Below are positions 10,669-23,700 of a stretch of 64,000 nt of DNA, one piece after another. The stretch covers positions 315,586-379,585 of the forward strand of contig BCHU01000007.1 of assembly GCA_001599715.1 (NCBI GenBank), read 5' to 3'. The translations under genes were made by a program, and so were the position numbers. The DNA comes from Phaeotremella fagi (lineage: Eukaryota; Basidiomycota; Tremellomycetes; Tremellales; Phaeotremellaceae). Below the pieces are notes generated by a model. That model was not told the DNA's origin and searched no databases. It saw nothing but the letters and a program-made list of their open reading frames with translations. Numbering within the stretch: position 1 is the first letter of the stretch; every line of letters begins with the position of its first letter.

Positions 10669-10936
10669 AACTAATTTTTCTAAATAGTCTTGTGTTCATT
10701 CCTTCTGACACGAATGGATAGCTCATGTCTCCCAACTCACTTCCTGTACAATGCAACCCTGCCAGTGCTATGGGACTTGCACAGATGAGAGCCACATTGC
10801 AATACTGCCACACCGGCTCTGAAGCATTACGAGATTTAGTCAACAGATGATCTACCTCCATCTTACCATGTTTTCACCTTCTTCAGCTGCATAGATGCCC
10901 AGTAGATATCGATAATAGTTGTAGCTCTGACGAATC

Positions 10937-13900
10937 ATGAGGGAACTGCCCCTCGTTGTTCCATTTCTACTCAACCCAGAATTGAATTCCATCAAAAATG
11001 ATCAACATTTACCGATCAATCCCACGCACATAACTTCATGGAAAACAGTATCGTCGACCTCAACATCTGCATCATCGACTTCAAATCAGTCCATCACTCT
11101 AGCTCTAGCTACATCAGATAATTCAATCTGGTTCACCTCCTTCAAACCGGAACCGGTTCCTGCTAAATCATCCGCAATATCTATCAATTCAAATTCAAAC
11201 GATTTAGCTAAATCTCCACCGTCACCGTTATTGTCCTTACCATCTTCATCACCCCGAGGTCGTATAAATCGACCAAGTAGTTCTAGACATGCCTCTTATT
11301 CTGGGAGATCTCGGGCTCAGTCATCAGCATCTTCAATCTTAACCAATGCATCATCCAAACGACGGGTTTCAGCTCTCAGTCCACCAGCCGTTAGTCATTC
11401 TTCTTCCCCACCTGCACCGACTCTTTCAAATGTTTCTGCAACCAGTAATTTTGGAGAACCCGATTCACCAGATTCAGCAGATACGCAAAAACACAGACAT
11501 AGTTCTATCTCAGAGCGTGCTGAATTAATAGAACATCTACGAGAACAAAGAGGACCGGATCGAAGAGTATCCAATGAAGAGAAATCGAACCTTGGTTTAG
11601 GGATTGCTGGATTAGGTAGAAGGGGACTGACGGGTGTTCACTCAAAAGATGAAAACGAACAAAACAATAATAGCAGCAGTGGTAACGGGGCGACGACCCC
11701 TAAATCCGCTGTTTCGTTGGAATCCTCGAAAACGATATCTTCATCTACAACTGCTGGAGGTCGATTTGCCAGATGGAGAGGAGACGGTGGTGTTGTAGAT
11801 GAACAAGAAAAGTTACGGGAACAAGTCGAAGAAATAGCTGTGGAACAGGAAATGGAGAAAGAACTGAGAGAAGAGGAAAAAGGGTTGGAAGAGATTAAAG
11901 TCGTTGAAGAGGTATTGAAGCAATCGTTGATCGACGAGGACGGTAGCTCGGTGTCTGGTGGTGTCAAGGATAGCAGTAAGGTCATTACAAGGAGATTAAT
12001 CTTGAGAGAACCTTCAAATGGCTCTATTGTTGCTCTAACGGTATTCGAAGAAGTGGGTTTATTAGGGGTGCTGAGGGATACTGGGTAAGTTAGGAAGGAA
12101 AACAAATAGCTGATTTACAAACAGCATACTGGATGTCATTTCTCTCTCGTCCCTATGTCCAATCGCATCGATAGATCTCGAGGACATGTCAGGAGATCTT
12201 GCATCGAACGTGGCTTCAAGCAGCAAGACACCATTCAAAATCCCACCATTCTGGAAATGGCGGAGCATACATCTTGCAAGGCAAAAGGATGTGAGTATAT
12301 TTCCTTCCATGAATATGTTACTGATTTGTTTTACAGTCGATCATGATCATCGCTGAAGGTCTACCATGGCCGTCGCCCTTACCAACTGCTAGTGGAGAAG
12401 TGACTAGAGTGATAATGCTCTCAGTGGATAAAGAACATCATTTCACCCCTCTCGCTAAACTGGAATTACCCGGGGAAGGACAGATCAGTGTGGTGAAATT
12501 GACCGGTAAGTTCCAAGAGTTTGACCTGCCAGCTGACAGTCTAGAATCGTCGTACATCCTCCACGCCCTTGGGACATCCCTGACTTCATATCCTATCAAT
12601 TATCCCAACCAGAATCCGACGCCCCCAACACCACTCCTCGTAAACCCATCACCTAGAATATTGAGCAATCCCATCATCAGGTCTCTAACTCCTACACCAG
12701 CCTCACCAGATCTATCAGCTCCTAATTTGAAACGAGCGAATTCCAGCCTATCACTGCAAACGCCTGATACTCCTGTACACAAAGAGAAAGGATTTGCAAA
12801 GTTTTTAGCAGCTCGACGAGCAGATTGGGTATCAGGAAATAAATCTTCAAAGGAAAATCATGATGTTGATGTCGTTGGTGTTGGAGAGGGATGTGAGGTT
12901 GAGAGAGATGGATATGGCGATTGGAAGAAGATCACATTAGGGGAGAAAGGCCAGGGTCTAGGTATTGGTGTTGACACTGTGGATGTAAGTCTCTTTTCCT
13001 TGCTTTTGAGGTTGGTATTGACACGATCAGCTCATCGAGTTTGACGGAAAACATCTGAGTGTCAAGGGAACTGTCACTGTTGATGAGACTTCTCCTATCG
13101 TGGACGCCTTGGCTACCGAATCTTGGGAGCGTTTATGCATTATCACACAGGTCAGTTTGAATGAAATCGACGGTACTATGGGCTGGCATTGAACTGAACA
13201 GTCGAGAACGTTACTCTATCAACTGGAATCAAAGGAATTCGGAGGTCGAAGCAAGTCAATGAAGTGAGTCCGAATGCCTTTGCTAGCTTGATCCACAGAT
13301 CGTTTTAACTGAGTTGTGCTTAGCTTCGGATTACTGGCACAATCGTCCTCTTCGTCATCCATATCATTGGCCAATGGGGCAATGTTGTTATTGGTTCGCC
13401 CAGGCAAAATTGACTCTATTGACTTGACTACTTCGAGCATAAACGAGAAGAAAAGGTTTGAGTTGAGTCCTACAGCAAGTCAAGATTCAACAAAGATAGT
13501 CCCTCTTGACCTGGAGACATTGTTTGTCGCCAACGGTAAGTGGCCTCATCCGCCCTTTCACCTACTTTCCAACTGATAAACTGTATGAAGGCTCGGGGAA
13601 CGTGGCTAAACAGGCTTTGGAGGATTACTTGAATGGGCAGATACCTAATGTAGAAGACGATCTTGGAAACGATAGACTCGAGTCTAGCGTTACCTGTCTC
13701 AACGTTTTCTCGAAAGGAGACGAGAGGAAAATTGTTGTTGCGGGCGATGAAGACGGTATTGTGAGAATCTGGGATGCACGGTGAGTTCACATTGGCCCCC
13801 GTATTAAGTTGGACTGGACTGATTGCCATCAGACCATTTAAGCTACTGGGCTCGTGGACGCTTTTCGCTGATCCGGTGAAGGGCACCACAGTCCTTGAGA

Positions 13901-16242
13901 TGTCTGAAGCTGGTACGTTGAGAAACTGCCTGCTTTGTGTTTCAGAAGAAGGGACTGTAGGTATAATATCATTGAGCGAGATGGAACAGTAAGTCATTTT
14001 TAACTCTAAATCCGTTATAGCACTAAAAATATTCTAAAACAGATTGTTCCTCATCCCCGCATCTCGAGCACCTCTAAGAAGAATATTCATAGGAGGTCAC
14101 GATATACTTTTGGCTTATGCTAATGAAAAAGCTCGAGTATGGAATGTTGAAACGCAAGAGTTCAGAAGGAGTACTGGACTTGATGCAGCTGAAGACATGT
14201 TGTTGTCCGGGGCCTGGGCGGAGATGTGAGTTTTTTGGGTTTTTGGAAGGATACATACTGATTTTATACAGTGAATTCGGTCAGAGTAGTGAAGATTCCC
14301 CACTGTCATTGATTGGCCATCCATCCAGTTCTTCTGATCAAGGTAGGTCGGAAACTCACCTCTCCGTTCTATCATTCGGAATGCTGATAGATTTCTCATA
14401 AGGCCGCGTTGTACAGCTCGATCTACGACAGCTATCCAAGTGGATCCATCATTTGACCACTACGACAATTGTCTCACCTCTTGTTATTCTGCGAATCCTT
14501 CTCTCAATCTATTTAACCTTTGGCATATCTGAAAATATCGACCAAATCTGTATCAATCGTCTTGGAATCGCGAAGCCTAGGATACCAATCGCTTTCGGTA
14601 TCCAAACGGGCTCTGACAGCACGGTGATAACGTCCTCTCAAGTTGATGACGCTTGGTATACCTCTCCTAAAATATCAGGGATGAGGCAATTGGTCATTGT
14701 TTCTTTACTTCGTCCATTCCTTGATGATCCAGGTGAGCTAAGCAGTGGCGAATATAGTTTATAGCTGACGACTTAGCAGATCTCGAAAGATGGGCAGCTG
14801 AAGTGATAGCGTTCTACACTGCTTCTTTACCTGAAGGTTTTGTTGAACCTGATCTGGATTTCTTCGCAGATTTCTATCTCGATTCAGCTGGTGATGTCCA
14901 TCAGGCAGCTAGGATGCTGTTCGGTACTCGTCTAGCTCGAATGACTCCCGAAGACATCGAATCTTTAGTCACCTCTCGACAGGGTGATCGTGAGTGTCTT
15001 CTCGCAAGTCGAAGAGGAGTGCTGACGTCTGTTTAGTGCCCAGTCTGCAGTCAGCCGAAAAACAATATAGTGATGAAGCCGCTGGTGCGCTTATGATGAT
15101 CGGTGGAATGGCCCTCCATCGGTACCAATCTATGAATCCAACGTGAGTCTGCTGCAACACTGGTGAACTGACAGAGCATAGTGCTCTCAAGGCAGTATCA
15201 GATTCTCTTGTTCTGTATCTGAATTCCAACACCTGTCCCCATCTTGCCTTAGCTATAGAACTTTGTTCAAAAGGATTTTCAACGTGGCAAACATTCGTCG
15301 ATCCAATGGATCTTCTCCGTCGTTTATTCCATTTCGCTACTCGTAAAGAATCTTCAGCGACGTCCAATCAAACAAATATCGCCGCTCAAGCTAGGCTGGC
15401 AGTTCTTCACGTCGCTTCGTCAAACACGCCACTTTTCATGTCTACTCTATCAATGGATATTCTAGATGCTAAATCTGCCGAAGGTAGAAACAGTATTATG
15501 AAACTTTGTGTGTATATGGCTAGGAAACGTCCGGCTGTACTTGAAAATGGTTTACCTAGGATTGCGGAGGCTGTCGTTAAGAGTTTAGATCCCAATCTGG
15601 GTAAAATGAGAGATGACGTTTGGGAAGTCGCTACTGTGATCTTGAACGAACTTGTTCTAGCGTGAGTGAGATACTTTGAGATTTGGAGTTTTTGTTGACT
15701 GGATGGATTAGATTTTCTACGATCGATTTTCATAGTGGTACTCAACGATTGGCAGTCGGTACTCATGAGGGGGCAGTCATAATGTAAGTGAGCGTGAATT
15801 TGAGAAATGAACTGTATAAGACTAACACCAGAATTCTAATTAAGGTATGATCTAAAGACAGCTTCTAGACTATACGTTCTTGAACCGCATAAACATCCAG
15901 TTTCAGCTGTAACCTTCTCGACAGATGGACGAAGGTTGATAACAGTTTCACTTGAGGAAGGGAACGTAACAGTCTGGAAAGTTGGTAGCAGTATAAGTGG
16001 ATTCTTTACGGTTGGTGGACCACCTCGACAAGGATCAAAGAATGGTGAACCGTTCAAGAGAATTGAGTTCATGAGAGTTGATAATGGTACGTTTCTTTCT
16101 TATCTTGGAAGTGAGATGCTGAACGATAGTGGTAGCTCCAATGGATTCTATGTCCGCTTTAAGTGATGTTCAGATTACTTGGCCTGGTCAAAGACAGGCT
16201 CGGGTGGTCATCAAGGAGTTGATCTTGACTTTTGAGACTTGA
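10937..16242 (+). CDS. WDR7 / rabconnectin-3 beta-like WD40 protein
   Basis: Seventeen predicted exons: 10937-12084, 12125-12290, 12337-12984, 13031-13150, 13202-13263, 13324-13535, 13591-13780, 13833-13988, 14043-14225, 14272-14342, 14403-14732, 14780-14989, 15037-15142, 15182-15661, 15712-15783, 15845-16086, 16130-16242; 1502 residues, close to the roughly 1490 of animal WDR7. WD blades are visible (VVAGDEDGIVRIWDAR, LAYANEKARVWNVE). There is an alpha-helical middle (ARLAVLHVASS, MKLCVYMARKRPAVLE). The C-terminal blades are LAVGTHEGAVIMYDLKTASR and VSAVTFSTDGRRLI, ending in an ITWPGQRQARVV strand. In animals this family works with DMXL/Rav1-type proteins to regulate the V-ATPase. A long Ser-rich insert (about residues 65-350) is lineage-specific. 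The role here is inferred by homology. Confidence 0.82.
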
Positions 16243-16477
16243 GCCATACATGGGTATGTTGTCAGTATCTTGTATGACATCTTTTACTGTGATGTCGATG
16301 AAGCATATGTAATAATACACAACAAGAATTATCTTGAACGTGAGAAGGCGAAGAGAAATTCTGAAATTTTCTTCTGATTCGGTTAAGCTTGTACCCACGT
16401 CGGCTGCTTCGATATAACCGCAAAACCTCAACTCCACCAATTCATTCAACGAACATCCATCCATCTCATCAAACAAA

Positions 16478-17465
16478 ATGATTAACAAAGCAATAAACCC
16501 AAAACAAACACTCCTCTTAATCTGTGATGTCCAAGAAAGATTCAGTGAGACCAAAAGAAAAAGGTTGATTCGGCCCCTGATTGTCGTTCTTTAGGATCTG
16601 CAATATTCGGTTTCGACAGTGTCGTAGCTACGATCAACAAGATTGTTAAAGTTGCCAAGGTGGGTTATTGGATTCATCGGTGATCTTCTACTGATGAAAA
16701 CAACTCAGTTACTCGAGGTATGTTCATCTTCAAACTTTGAGGACGTACTTGATAGAAAATTTAGATTCCTGTCGCTACCACCGAACAAAATCCGAAGGGT
16801 GAGAGTATCTGATTGAAGGAATACTAACCATGGATCAGCACTTGGATCGACGGTTTCTGAAATCCCTTTGAATGACTTACCAACCTCATTGAATCTAGGT
16901 GTTCATCCTAAAACGAAGGTACTGTAACTCTACATCTCTGGATGAGCGGAATGAAATTCTGATATCATTCAGTTCTCAATGGTCATCCCGCCCATAGAAG
17001 CTATTCTTAAAGACGAAAACAGGAAAATCGAGAATATAATCATAGTCGGTATCGAGGTCAGTATACCGATTTCACAGAACACCATTACCATAAGCTAAAA
17101 CCTCTAAGTCACACGTATGCGTCCTCCAAACCGTTCTTGAACTACGTCAACATCATCCAGATCAACAAATTTTCGTTCCTGTTGATGGAATTTCTTCTTG
17201 TAACAAACAAGAGATCGAGATTGCTGTTCAGAGAATGAGGGGTGTTGGAGCTAGTGTGACTACCTCCGAATCTTTACTTTTTCAACTTATGGGTAAGTAA
17301 AGCGTTCGTTTTGGCTGTACATTCGTTTGGCTGATAATCGGGGGTTTAGGGGACGCCTCGAATCCTTCGTTCAAGGCTTTTTCTGGTATCATCAAAGAAG
17401 AGAAGAACAATACTGCTACAGCTTTGAAGACTCTGTTGGGAGATTCTTTGAAGAGTTCGCTATAG
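16478..17465 (+). CDS. isochorismatase-fold hydrolase (ISOC1/2-like)
   Basis: Eight predicted exons: 16478-16544, 16595-16659, 16709-16717, 16765-16798, 16839-16918, 16973-17056, 17109-17292, 17350-17465; 212 residues. The catalytic-type residues of the cysteine-hydrolase fold are all present: Asp in [11 protein letters not shown], Lys in VHPKTKFSM, Cys in [10 protein letters not shown]. The segment [20 protein letters not shown] is typical of the ISOC1/ISOC2 subgroup, whose physiological substrate is not firmly known. Exon 3 is only 9 nt and encodes LLE, which the family requires between VAK and IPV. The C-terminus is Lys/Glu-rich. It converges with the GRP94 gene, with a 92-bp gap. Confidence 0.88.
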
Positions 17466-17557
17466 CTCTGAACATGCAATGCGGTACTTGCAAGATTTGT
17501 AATGATAGGAAATTCATGCAATGTTTATTTATGTATTTCGTTTCAAGGACTTTTTCC

Positions 17558-20500
17558 CTAGAGTTCATCATGACCCATCTGAGCTTTCATAGCTTGCCAA
17601 TCTACCCAGTCGGCACTATCACCGAATGCGGCGCTTTCGACGTCTTCGTCGCTTTCTACACCGTCCTCTGAAATTGGACCCATGGCAGTTGGAGGTGCTG
17701 GTTTGACATCGACAGATCCTTTCGCATTGATCGAGACACCGATCGAACGTCGGAGTAAAGCTTCGACACGTTCGAAATAGCTGTATCGAGTCAACCAAAA
17801 GTAAAATCGCACAGACGATGAAAACTTACGTGGTTGGATCTGACACACTGAATCCACTTCTGACCAAAGTTGTGTCAAACAACACTCTAACCGTCTCCCG
17901 CAATTCAATCTCATCGTATGAATCATCAGAACCTTCTTCCATCTCTGGTAATTCCAAGACTCTTTCGAGTAACCCTTCAACCAGAGGGGATTTGGGATTG
18001 ATCTCAAGAACTTTAGGTAGGTTCTTCATCATGTCGTACATCGGATCATCTTCAATTCCGGCTTGAGAGGCCATTATACGTGCCATGTTCGCTGACCATC
18101 CCATTGAGTCTGGAAAATGTTAGGACGGGTTGAGATGGGTTACAGGAGCCATCACTTACCGACTACAATTGTACAAGGCGAGGTCACCAATCGATTGGTA
18201 AGGACCACTAATGACTGTCAGCTTGTGTTTCTGGGTCGAATGCTGCTGAAGCTCACCATCACTAACTTGTCCAATTAAATCCTTCTTCAACCATTCAATC
18301 AAAGGTCCAAAAGCGACTTTCTGAGCGGCCAACTCCTTCTTCTCAAGTTCATCTTCATCCTCATCACCATATTTCAATCCTTTCTTGGAAACATCTTGAG
18401 TTTTCATTCCCCTAAACATGTAAATCAGAATATACTTTGACGAAAATCACAGCAAAAAAACCTACATGAAATTACCCAAAGCTCCCATCATGGGTTCATC
18501 AGATGGTAGATTCAACAATAAAACTTCGTATCCTCTAGCCTTCAATTTTTCGACAAACGGTGAACGAGCTAGATCTTCAGGTTTCTCTCCAACACCAGCA
18601 ATATAGTAAATCTATTCAAACTCAGCTCAATATCACTTTACAATTTAATCTCAGAAATCGTCAAAGACACACCTGAGTTTGACCAGTTTTACGATTCTCA
18701 ACATATTCCTCCAAAGAAGTATAGTTACTAGTCGTACTCTCGAATCTCAAAAGTTTAGCCAACTTAGTTTTATCTTTCTCAGATTCCAACATCCCAATTC
18801 TTAAAGCGTTACCATACGTTTTTGAAACCTCCTCATAAGCTTTTGGATCGTCTGTTGAAAGTTTCGTAAACAAATCAATAGCTTTTCTGATCAAGATACG
18901 TTGAAGTTGTTTTAGGAAACGATGATTTTGAAGTGTTTCTCTTGAGACGTTTAATCTATAGAGTAATTGTTACTATGCAATCCTGCTGCGTTTGATTGAA
19001 ATGTTTTGACTTACGGTAGATCATCGGCATCAACGGTAATTCTCAAGAAACTCAACCAACGAGGTAAATAATCCTCTCCCAGATCGTCGGTAATGAAAAC
19101 TCTCTTGACCATTAATCGAACAGCGTTAAGTCCACTTGTAGCTTTTTCCCAGAAACCACGGGGAAGTTTAGCAGGGATATACATGATAGCCCTGTAAGAA
19201 ACACCAGATCCAGTATCCCCCTAATCATTCATCAGTCATAATTCCCATGCTCCTAAACTTGAACTTACCTTGAAATGTGACCAACCAAGTGTCTCTGCCA
19301 TTTCATCTTTCGCAACAGCTTTATAGAAATCTTTGTATTCCTCATCGGTAACTTCTTTGGGCTCTCTCATCCAAATCGGGGCTTTATCATTAACCCTAAC
19401 CCATTTCTCTTCGACGATAGTCTGGAATTCCTCCTCTTTAGGTGTAACATCGTCAACATCAGAATCATCGTTGAATTCATCATCGTCCACATCGGATTTA
19501 GGGGTTTCAGGAGCTGGACTAGGGATCTTTGATGTCGTTTTTTCTTTAATGAAAATTGGGAAAGTCGTCGAGAAAGTTGAATGTTTATCACTAGATACGT
19601 ACAATATTAGCTCACAGCATGTCTTCCCTAGTTAAAGTGTTCTATGACTTACATCAAAGTCTTTAATCTAGTTACCGATAACCATTCTTTCTCATCTTCG
19701 TTGATCTCTAAAACGATCTCTGTACCTCTACCAAGAGTGTTACCTCTTGGATCGGGGAAGATATCGAAAGAATCTCCAGAAGAAGACGAGACGAAGGTGT
19801 GTTGGATAGGTGAAGGGTTGGATGAGGTAGCAGGTGGAAGGGAGGATACTCTGACAGTTGGGGATACGAGGAAACTGCAATTATCGTCAGTTGAATTTCC
19901 AATGACCAATGAAGAAAAAAACTCACCAAGAATAGAATCCGAGACCTGTATGGAATCTTTAGTACATCCCCAAGAAAATTCATAAATGAACATTGAGAAC
20001 CCACCAAATTGTCCAATAAGATTACCATCAGCTGCCCCACCTTCATCAGCCTTCTTCAAGAATTCACTAGTTCCACTCCTAGCAATAGTCCCCAAATTCT
20101 TCGCCAATTCATCTTTACTCATCCCTATCCCAGTATCTACCAAACAACACAATCAATCAACACCAATTTCTCAAAAAAAACAACACAAATAATACTCACC
20201 CCTAATGATCAACTGACCGCTCTCCCCACCCTCATACAAATTAACTTCAATAGTAACATTCCCATCTCCACTGCTCATAACCCCTCGATCAGTTAACGCC
20301 GTCAAACGAAGTTTTTCTAGGGCATCGTTGGAGTTCGAAAGGAGTTCACGGAGGAAGACGTCTTTATTGGAATACAACGAATGAATGACTAAGGATCGTA
20401 AACGAGTTATGTCGGACTAGGTGGGTGGGTTAGTCTGGGATTTGGGATTGAAATTTGGGAATTTGAAACTTGGAATTTACCTCGTATTTGTAGGTCTCTG

Positions 20501-20573
20501 AATGTGAATCTGCTGCTGAAACCAAGGTAAGACATGTTGTGAGAGCTGTTAGAAATATAGTTCTGAGCTTCAT
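17558..20573 (-). CDS. endoplasmin (GRP94), ER-resident Hsp90 chaperone
   Basis: Thirteen exons on the complement: 20481-20573, 20200-20416, 20005-20136, 19927-19945, 19653-19874, 19269-19590, 19015-19220, 18673-18955, 18466-18611, 18257-18411, 18160-18207, 17830-18109, 17558-17780; 781 residues. The N-terminus is a signal peptide ([20 protein letters not shown]). Next comes the Hsp90 ATP-binding domain (LFSN-type box [47 protein letters not shown]), then an acidic linker ([15 protein letters not shown]). The middle domain has [13 protein letters not shown] and [10 protein letters not shown], followed by VTSPCTIVV and WSANMARIM. The protein ends in HDEL, an ER retrieval signal. It folds secretory and membrane proteins in the ER lumen. 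Exon 4 is a 19-nt microexon. S. cerevisiae has no GRP94. Confidence 0.95.
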
Positions 20574-20671
20574 TTTTGAATTGATGTTTCGTAAATATAC
20601 GAAGGAAATTGAAAGTCAAGAGGAAAGCAATTCACGAAAATGGAGATGTAACGCGTAGTAGCGTAAAGTGA

Positions 20672-20691
20672 TGACGTGGAACTTTCCAGAG
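20672..20691 (+). promoter_or_regulatory. UPRE-like plus heat-shock-element-like composite site
   Basis: About 100 bp upstream of the GRP94 ATG the plus strand reads TGACGTGG, the core bound by ATF6/XBP1/Hac1-type bZIP factors. It runs directly into GAA-CT-TTC-CA-GAG, which fits the inverted GAAnnTTC heat-shock element with an imperfect third unit. Both are expected for an ER chaperone. Functionality is inferred. Confidence 0.5.
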
Positions 20692-20746
20692 TTAATTCCA
20701 GTGGCTAGTGAGAAATCCATGCATCATTTGTGACCCCAACCCTCAG

Positions 20747-23700
20747 CTAAAACTCATCCTCATCCATCTCAATAGCATCAGGATTGACGACCTCCTCGCC
20801 CTCCTCACCTAGAACCTCACCACCATTCTGCCCAGCAGCAGAAGGTAAAGTCGAAGCCACAAATGCTGGACCTTTCTTCGTTGCCCCACCCCCACTGTCC
20901 CCGTTAGATCCCAATTCACGTTCCATGGCTGCCATGGGATCAGCCGCTTCTGCAGCTTCATCCGTAGGTTTGGTAGTGCCTTTTCGTGCTGCTGCTGCTT
21001 GAGCTGCGATGAATGACGTCTCGGTGTTGAAAGCTGCTTGAACTGATCTTTTGATTCTAAGCATTTCACGGAACGTATCCTCAGATCCGGTATCAACTAT
21101 GTCATTTGTCAGTTCAAGATTCAATATAATAGGTTATATAGACTCACTTTCGAAAGAATTCCATTCAGCCCAGAATTCAGGTTCGACTCTGGGATCACAG
21201 AATTGACTGGCATGAGCAAAAATAGCTCTAGCTCTATCAATCTCTCCCAATTTCCTCTCCATCCCGGCAAACCTCCTACACATCTCAGCAGTCTGTCTAT
21301 CAGGTAAAACTTCAATAGCTTTCTCATAAATAGGTCGAGTAGCAGGTAAACCGAAATTAGCCGTAGCTTTAGCGATATAAATAGTGAACATTTCGAATTT
21401 ATCCGAATCTTGAACAATCGACGCAGCCCTTTCATAGATCCCCATCGCTCTTTTCGCTAACCCGAAATCTTCTTCTAATTTGGCGTACATCATGTAAAGT
21501 GGTTTACAGAATTTTGCTGGGCAATTCTCGAGTGCTTGTTCGAAGAGGTCACGAGCTCTTTCTAATTTTTTACCACCGTAACGTTTGACGAATTTCGATA
21601 GATAGATATTCCAAATTTCGAAAGCAACTGGGAAATGGAAAAGTTCAATACCACGTTCATAAACCTATTTCAGAGTCAGTGGAGATCCAGGTATGAAGAG
21701 AATAAGACTTGCCTTGAAACTCTCTTCAAAGTATTTGTTTTCTTCTAAGAATGCAGCATAGTTAACGATCGTCTGTGCATTGGCAATCTTCAATTCCATG
21801 ATCTTGTCATAGATGGCCTTGGTAGAATCGACCGTTCCAATAGATTCCTCCAGGTCAGAATAGAACGACCAGATCTTGAGAGATTTGAACATCCGTTGTT
21901 GGGGAGATATCGACTGAACAATGTCAGTATATACTTGAGTTGCAGTTCATCAACTCACATCATTGTAGAAATCAACCTTCGTGTTTTTAGGAACCGTCGT
22001 CGCCCTCTGCATCAAACGAATCGCTTCGTCGTAGTTCCTACAGAACGTCAGCTTATCTTCTCTGAAAGAATCCCAACAGACATACTCATTCCTCAACTCC
22101 ATTTCTGCCCATTCACACCAAACCTCTGCCAACTCATCAACAGCTTTGAAAGGCACCCTCGTAGCCTTATCCATGACCTTCCTAGCCTCCTCCAAGTTAG
22201 GTTCGCCATTGGGTTCACCAGTCGTCGGATCCACTGAACCACCGTTCTCATAGAACTTGGCGAAATTGACATGAAGGGGGTATAACGGACCAGTAGCCTT
22301 TCTGGGATTGATAGTGTCCAAAGCTTTGAGATAGGTCTCAATAACTTTCTCATCGTTGTCGCCGTATAACGCCACTCTCTTCTCCCACTCCACGACTTCG
22401 TTAGGATTTCTTCGGAGTAAAACCTCGTTAACCAAGAAAGGTCTTCTGTCCATTAACTCTTCGAACGCTTTCATTCGTTCATCCAATTCAGTCTCTGTTT
22501 CCTCAACATCGAAATCTTCGTCTTCAAGATTATCTTCATCAGCTAAAGCGTCCATCAAAGTTGAAATCATAGTTTCTGAGAATTCGGCGTAAGCGTCAAA
22601 GATTTGAGTGAAATCTCGAATAGTAACAACGACTGCTAAACCCTTTTCAAAAGTTGCGGTCGCCTACAAAGTGTAAGTTCTAATCAGCCAAACAAAAAAA
22701 CAACTTACCCTATCAAATTCTCCACGTTTAATCCAATATGTTGCTAAACCCGTCCACAATCGTCCAGCCTGATCCTTGTAAACCTGCAGACCATCTCTTT
22801 CCACTATCCCCTCCACATCCAACAACCTAAGATTTGCAGGATCGGTATCCACATCATAAGGTAATTCTTCAGATTGCTTTACCGCTTTCCCAAGAGATTT
22901 AGGTGGTTTCACCATCTGACCCTTTTCCCCGGCGACTGGTGGACCAGCAATTCGCATAAGTCTACCGTTGATACTAGCGGGTTCCACTGCGGGTATCGCA
23001 TTATCTCCATCCTCTTCCTCAGTCTCTGTTATAGCTGCTTCAGCTTCTTTGACACCAGCCTTCAACTCCAACGTCTCTTCTTCATCCATACCGACATCTT
23101 CTGCGTATTTTTCGACGAGTTCGAGGAAATCAATGAACAGCTGATAAGGACTTTTGCCCTCTAAAGAGGAATATAGATTCTTCTGTGCACGTCTGGCGAT
23201 TGATAGCAGATATTTTGCTGCAGCGAGAGGTCGTGGTGGAGATGAATCGAGTAGATAGGTGATATGTCGTTCGGTGAGGGATGGATCAACCTTTTTTAAT
23301 CAGTATTACCTCTAAAAATATCAACTCACTTTTAGATACCGTCTCCAAACTCTTTCACCAGCTTCACCTCCAATCACCTCTGCCCATCTTAAATACAACC
23401 CCCATATTCTACCATGTAAACTTGGTGATAAAGTTCGTAAAGCCCTATCAAAAGTTCGTCTAGCATAAGTCCTCTTAAATATCGAAGGACATTTGGGATG
23501 GAAAAGAATCGATAAATGAGTAAGCCAGGGAACTGGTAGATGACTTAACCATCCTAACATTCTTTCACTAGTTCCTAGTAACGCTTTCCATTCTTCGTAT
23601 CCGATTACACCATCAAGACCTCCATCCCAATCATGAGCTTCTTCAACACCTTCCAACATCTCCCCAACGTTCGTTTTGTACGCTGAACCACGTTTCGATT

